A stretch of 64,000 nucleotides of DNA from Symbiodinium natans (lineage: Eukaryota; Sar; Dinophyceae; Suessiales; Symbiodiniaceae): assembly GCA_905221605.1 (NCBI GenBank), contig CAJNDS010000524.1, forward strand, positions 434,001-498,000. The letters run 5' to 3'. Shown piece after piece: positions 59,600 through 64,000 of the stretch. How positions within the stretch are numbered: position 1 is the first letter of the stretch; every line of letters begins with the position of its first letter. The notes under the pieces are model-generated. The model was not told the DNA's origin. It saw only the letters and a program-made list of their open reading frames with translations, and made no database searches. The translations under genes were made by a program, and so were the position numbers.

Positions 59600-60043
59600 C
59601 TTGGAGGTTCATGGTACTTCTTAACCAATTATAACTGTGCTTATAACTCTACTTATAACCGTATTAGGGCACTTAAGGGGCTCATAATCCCTTCCCCCTA
59701 ATATTAAACGGGCCCCCCCGCCCCCCCCCAAATGGAAACTGCAAAGTGTTTTTATACTTAGGGAGGGTTTTTATCCAAATGTCCTTAACCCTAAGCCCTA
59801 AACCCTTAACCCTAGACCCCCAACCCTAAACCCTCTGAGGGTTTTATTGGTGTTGAGGGATTTATTGGAGGCCTGAACCCCCCCCCCCTTAATTCGGAAT
59901 AGGGTTTAAAAGGCGGGCTCGGTTTCGGGAGGATTTTCCGGAATGTGTTTTTGTTATTAGGGGGGCGTTTAGTAAAAGGGGGAAGGGATTAAGGGGTTAT
60001 AAGCACAGTTATAATTGGTTAAGAAGTACCATGAACCTCCAAG
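59600..60043. mobile_element. MITE-like element with 48-bp perfect terminal inverted repeats
   Basis: 59600-59647 and 59996-60043 are exact inverted repeats of 48 bases (cttggaggttcatggtactt at the left end). Beyond the perfect arms, imperfect inverted similarity continues inwards (aatcccttccccc near 59689 against its complement near 59980). The 348-base interior has no ORF and includes telomere-type units at 59786-59833 and poly-C runs. No clear target-site duplication is visible. It lies between exon-bearing regions on the minus strand. Confidence 0.8.
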
Positions 60044-60155
60044 CAGAGAAGACGGCAGCAATCACTGTTTTCTCCACAGCATTCCTGCGTTAGGACGCCG
60101 GGATATAACGCGCAACCCACGTCTGCAGCATGTGTTATGCGCAGGCAACGTAGAC

Positions 60156-60569
60156 CCGCATCTTCTCTTTCCAGTTGCCCTCTTTGAGAAGGCGCACCGT
60201 CACCTTCATGCCCTTGTAAACCTCAAAATGGCAGCCAATTAAGCCCAGAAGCTTAAACTTAAGATATTGATGTTCCCTGCTCTCGTACAAACTCATGTTT
60301 CTGGGGGCCTGGCGCTGTCTATTAGCTCTTGCGTCATCTTGGACTTGTGCAGAAGGGCTTCTATCATTTGGCTCCCAGGGACCTGGACTTTGACCTGACA
60401 AGTGTAGTCTCAGCATTCTGAAATCTCTGAAATCCAGGAACTTGGACTTTTTGGAGCCAAGTGCAGTTGGGAGGCAAACACGCCGAATTGCACAATTCCC
60501 ACCACTTCAGCTTCGATGTCGTCGCTCTCGGTAAGCTTGTCGAAAGCAGCGATGTCCGACTCCTAGACC
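60156..60569 (-). CDS. Exons probably continuing the S1-domain gene
   Basis: The piece at about 60569-60480 encodes AAFDKLTESDDIEAEVVGIV then QFGVF, which has the shape of the first strands of an S1/OB fold. The exon 60221-60156 (22 codons, gag|G acceptor, CGG|GTC donor) encodes VYKGMKVTVRLLKEGNWKEK. Both are on the minus strand downstream of the S1 exons at 61.7-62.1 kb and may be the same gene. The inverted-repeat element begins 113 bases beyond the second exon's donor. Confidence 0.4.
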
Positions 60570-61689
60570 GCAGGGACAGCGACGACAACTGCCACAGCAA
60601 CATTTGCGGGCCACATCCTCCCAAAAAAACGCGGCCAATTCCTACCTCCGCATGGTCATTGCTACCATTCCATGAGAAAATCGGAGCAATCTGAGACCGG
60701 CCACAGCCAAATCTCCTAGCAAAAGGGAACATGTTTGAACCACTGCTCCTGAATGTCCGGTCTTTGGAACGGCGGTGGTCTTTCTAACGGTCCTCCAAGG
60801 CAGTAGGTCAGCAGGTGGTGAGACGGGTGGCAAGGGTGCGCGCCGATCCACACTCGCACAGATTTTGGCAAGCTTGTTGATGAGAAGTGGATACAGAGGC
60901 ACCCTCCTGCTTTGTCTTACAGGCCTAAACCTAAGGTCCAGAGTCTATCTAATAGGCTATCTTGCATTCTGACACCAAAGCTTACTCAACATAAATCTGC
61001 TGAGGCCCGTGATTTTTGAGCTGACCACTGTCGGGCGCACTGCAGGGCACATTCGGGGAGTGAGCAAAACGTCACGCTGCGCCACTAAACTCAGCAAAGC
61101 ACTCACTCCGCATGCGCTGGCATGACTTTCCACCTGAGGCCCGCTAAGAAATTTGGTATCGGCAGTGTACGGCATGCACTTCGACAAAAAGGTGCGAGCA
61201 TGCCCAGGGATGCAGTATCGCTATACTCGCTACACATTGCATGGGGATTTAGAGGGGGGGGGGGAGGGGGGTTGAGAAATATGCCAACGTCAAAAGTGAG
61301 CCCGAATGAAAAGGCAGAGCCTTCCGAGTTTCCAAGCATCACCCGGCGAAATCCGAGGATCTGATTTAAGGCCACTGGGAATCGAAGACAAGGAGATGCT
61401 TTTTCAAACGCAGCCCCAAAACCCTCCTGGGCTGCGCTCTTTTTTTTAAGGGGGGCCATTAATGACTAATAAGATCCTCGGACTGTGCCGCCAGCTTTTG
61501 TGACTCGGCTCAGAGCAAGTGTTCCTTCGCAAGCGCCGAGCACAGGGGGTTCCGCACGCAGTTTGCGTTCATCCGTGCGACCATGCGCGCATATTTAATT
61601 AACATGGCAGCTGAATGCCGAAGCCAACTGAGCCCAGCAACTGCGCAGTTGCTCTTGTGCTTATGTGCCTTCATTGACTTTTGCATGCC

Positions 61690-62106
61690 ACTAGGCACAT
61701 CAGCAGGTTGGGCCACCGTGCCTGAACGGCATGTCAAGAAGACTTTGCCGTCCTCGTCGATATTCAAAACTCGAACGGCGATCTGAGCTCGGCGAGGTTC
61801 ACGCTTTTGCTGTCATTCTTTGCAGCTCTGCAGGTCAAGCAAATGCAGTTGCTTCCAAGACACAGGCTCATTCAGCACAAAGGGCTGCTCCATAGGGAAG
61901 CCATCCCGCCATTCACTAGTGTGCAAAAGTCCATCTCTGGGGGCGCCCATGTTAATGAACACGCCTCGAAACAGCATGTAGCACTGTAATTCGGACTAGT
62001 CGTCGACACGTTTGGCTTTGACGTGAATGCAGAATGCACAGAGAATGTCGAATGAGTGGCCGTTTTTGAAATAGCTGCCGCGAACTCCTTGAAGCTCCAT
62101 GCCGAC
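61690..62106 (-). CDS. S1 RNA-binding domain protein
   Basis: Three exons join in phase to give a full S1 (OB-fold) domain: 62106-62061 (VGMELQGVRGSYFKN, GC donor), 61964-61864 (GVFINMGAPRDGLLHTSEWR then DGFPMEQPFVLNEP, GT donor) and 61782 onward (IAVRVLNIDEDGKVFLTCRS). The pattern GxxxxG...GVFINxG...GLLHxS...VxVRVLxIDxDGKVxLTxR is diagnostic for S1 domains of ribosomal protein S1, EF-Ts fusions and related RNA-binding proteins, often in plastids or mitochondria. Which of these it is cannot be told. The 3' limit of the third exon is uncertain, and further S1-like exons lie at 60.2-60.6 kb. Confidence 0.8.
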
Positions 62107-62482
62107 CTGCAGAAGATGCAAGCTTGGAAGACACTTAGTAAGGGGCAGGACCCAGCCACGGAAAGCTAGCTGCATGAAGGCAGCAGCCAGGCAGGAAGGA
62201 AGGAGGACAACAGACAGACACTAGGTCACTAGGTCCTCACTAGGTGAAAAGGCAGGAGAAACTGGGCTGCACGAGGAAGAAGGCTCATCGAGGCGACACT
62301 TGGGGTGGGCGCGTCCACAGCCGCCATTTGCAAACACCATGATGGGAGAACACTCACTTCTTTGGAAACGCAGCATTAAGCGCACAGCCTTAGCCTCCCA
62401 CTGACCCACTCTCCCACAGGTACTTTGTATACCAGCTCATGCTCTGCCCGCCTGCCTGCAACTATGGAAGAGAGGGGAGGGG

Positions 62483-62509
62483 CGGGTGGGTGGGTGGGTG
62501 GGTGGGTGG
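62483..62509. repeat. (GGGT)n tandem repeat
   Basis: Six to seven units of gggt, purine/T-rich, with G-quadruplex potential. Confidence 0.85.
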
Positions 62510-62619
62510 GGTCTGAATATGAAGTGAACACTAATCCGCTTTGTTGTTCTGTATCTGTCAGCAAAGAAAAACATGCAGCATATCTATCTTGTCTTTGTTC
62601 GTATAGTGGTTGTGGTTGC

Positions 62620-62960
62620 GAATGCGGTTGGGGTGGCGGTGGCGGTGGCGGCGGCGGCGGCGGGGGCGGGGGCAGGGGCAGGGGTGGTGGTGCTGCTATT
62701 GCATTTGTTGTCTGTCTTTGCTGCTGCTGCTGCTGCCGCCGCCGCCGCCGCCGCTGACGCTGCAGCTGACGCTGCAGCTACCACTGCTGCGGCTGCCGCT
62801 GCCGCTGCCGCTGCTGCCGCCGCTGCTGCCGCCGCTGCTGCCGCTGCCGCCGCTGCTGCCTCTGCCGCCGCTTCCGCCGCCGCCACCGCTGCTGCCGCTG
62901 CTGCCGCTGCCGCCGCTGTTGCCGCCGCCGACGCCGCCGACGCTGCTGCTGCTTCTGCTG
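62620..62960. repeat. Compound GGC/GCC/GCT trinucleotide repeat
   Basis: Mixed GGT/GGC units followed by about 270 bases of GCC, GCT and GCA units give poly-Gly, poly-Ala or poly-Leu/Pro frames on both strands. No flanking coding context supports translation. Confidence 0.9.
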
Positions 62961-63844
62961 TTCTTGTTGTTGCTGTTGTCGCGCATGCCGTGTTTCCGAA
63001 GAATTCAGAGGACACTTCGCTACAATTATGAAAGCCTCTTTTTCGTGCCCTATATGTCTTGTATTTCCAGAAGGCTAGAAGACAAACTCTATTCCCTCTC
63101 TATGCCAAACGAGAACTTTTGTCAACCTGTTTCCTTACATTTTCCGAAGAGAACTCTTCCTCTCCACTGCCATAGGAATAACTCCTTTACGCATTCTGCC
63201 AGGCATGTACGATTAAGCAGAACCGGTCGCAGCTGCCTCCCATCAGAACAATAGAACAATCTGCCGGCGCTAAGTTTGACACTGCAGTCTGCTAATTGAT
63301 CGCGACAGCCTTGAGATCCTGCATGTCGATCTTCGGCGGAAGCCTTGCGCTGCAAGAATTCCGTCTCTGCAGGACCCAAGCTCCCAATCTGCCATCTGAG
63401 GTGCCAAGTCTCACCTTCTGCGGCATGGCGGGGTACTGCCGAGTTGGAGGAAGATGACGTCCACACTCGAGATGAGCCAGTGAATGCCTAGGATTGTTCG
63501 TGGGTGCGTGGTCTTCTGGGCGTTTCAGTTTAGAATCATTAGAATCACATCAGAATCCGCAAATGACGAGCAACTTGCAGACCGCGCAAGCTGTGCAGGA
63601 GCCATCCGCAGCCGATCACGGCAGCAAGCCGCCGCAAACAGCCAGCTCTCCTTTGGCTGACTGCCATTGTCATGCAGGTGTATGACACCTCGACATCGGA
63701 GCCAAATGTGCGGGGAGTATACCTGTGAAAATGGCAGCGCCCCAGCGCAGCCCTCTTGGAGGCAGGACAAGAACAGAAGAAAGAACAGCGGAAACCTGTG
63801 GAAACGTGGTAGAAACAGGTTTCAAAGCTTCCCAGATGAGACCC

Positions 63845-63965
63845 TGACAAGCTCTGGCGCGGAGGCAGACTGCCCGAGTCGGCCTTCAAAGGCCTTCACT
63901 TTTGCGGCATACTGGCGCTGCGCGCGCTCCTTGCTATCACGGAAGAGACAGAAGGAGGAGCGAAA
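63845..63965 (-). CDS. Helical exon at right edge, unknown
   Basis: A minus-strand frame encodes DSKERAQRQYAAKVKAFEGR then LGQSASAPELVRVSSG, a charged helix followed by a flexible segment. It is likely an exon of a gene that continues beyond the window. Confidence 0.4.
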
Positions 63966-64000
63966 AAGGAGAAGCAAAAACAACCCAAGCCTGGCCATAC

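Noticed and set aside
62573-63031. 152-residue poly-Ala ORF and opposite-strand counterparts
   Set aside because: Product of GCC/GCT repeats; open in several frames on both strands with no start or domain context.

Overview
The window reads as nuclear DNA of a dinoflagellate, most likely a Symbiodiniaceae-type alga. Four things support this. Genes are cut into many short exons. Exon junctions that I could fix by reading frame use GC, GT and GA donors with AG|G-type acceptors. TTTAGGG-type telomere-like repeats are scattered inside introns and spacers. Genes run almost entirely on one strand over long distances. No bacterial operon, rRNA, tRNA or CRISPR array was recognised. Long single-frame ORFs are poor guides here, so genes were rebuilt from short exons by matching domain consensus, splice phase and frame.

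Layout. From 1 to about 6.8 kb the coding strand is plus: a telomere-like start, a weak unknown exon region, a multi-pass membrane protein (3.15-4.6 kb) and a two-exon HET/TIR-like protein (4.78-6.8 kb). From about 9.9 kb to the right edge every gene I could support is on the minus strand. The two arrays converge on 6.8-9.9 kb, and a sharply bounded 2.1 kb AT-rich island (about 7.48-9.56 kb) sits in that gap.

Minus-strand genes, left to right: ankyrin exons (9.9-10.2 kb); a voltage-gated cation channel with a cytoplasmic EF-hand (10.85-12.48 kb) and a probable N-terminal exon (to 13.94 kb); a long ankyrin-repeat gene (14.4-19.6 kb); a choice-of-anchor-I ectoprotein with a GPI-like tail (20.7-22.2 kb, possible signal-peptide exon at 24.4-24.5 kb) whose 5' part is broken by microsatellites and a 100-N gap; another ankyrin pair (25.0-25.3 kb); a roughly 9 kb coiled-coil gene with about 30 short exons (27.4-36.6 kb); a tryptophan-rich helical repeat protein (38.2-41.4 kb); disordered-protein exons around a 401-bp tandem array (41.9-44.7 kb); a PDZ-like basic protein (46.3-47.2 kb); coiled-coil exons (51.3-51.8 kb); an RBM8A/Y14 exon-junction-complex protein (52.2-53.0 kb); a prolyl 4-hydroxylase (55.1-56.1 kb); several unassigned exons (56.8-58.9 kb); an inverted-repeat element (59.6-60.04 kb); and an S1-domain RNA-binding protein (60.2-62.1 kb).

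The genes do not form a pathway. They look like a typical dinoflagellate unidirectional cluster of unrelated genes. The best-supported calls are Y14, the prolyl 4-hydroxylase, the channel, the S1 protein, the ankyrin genes and the choice-of-anchor-I protein. In each, several exons join in phase to give a recognisable domain.
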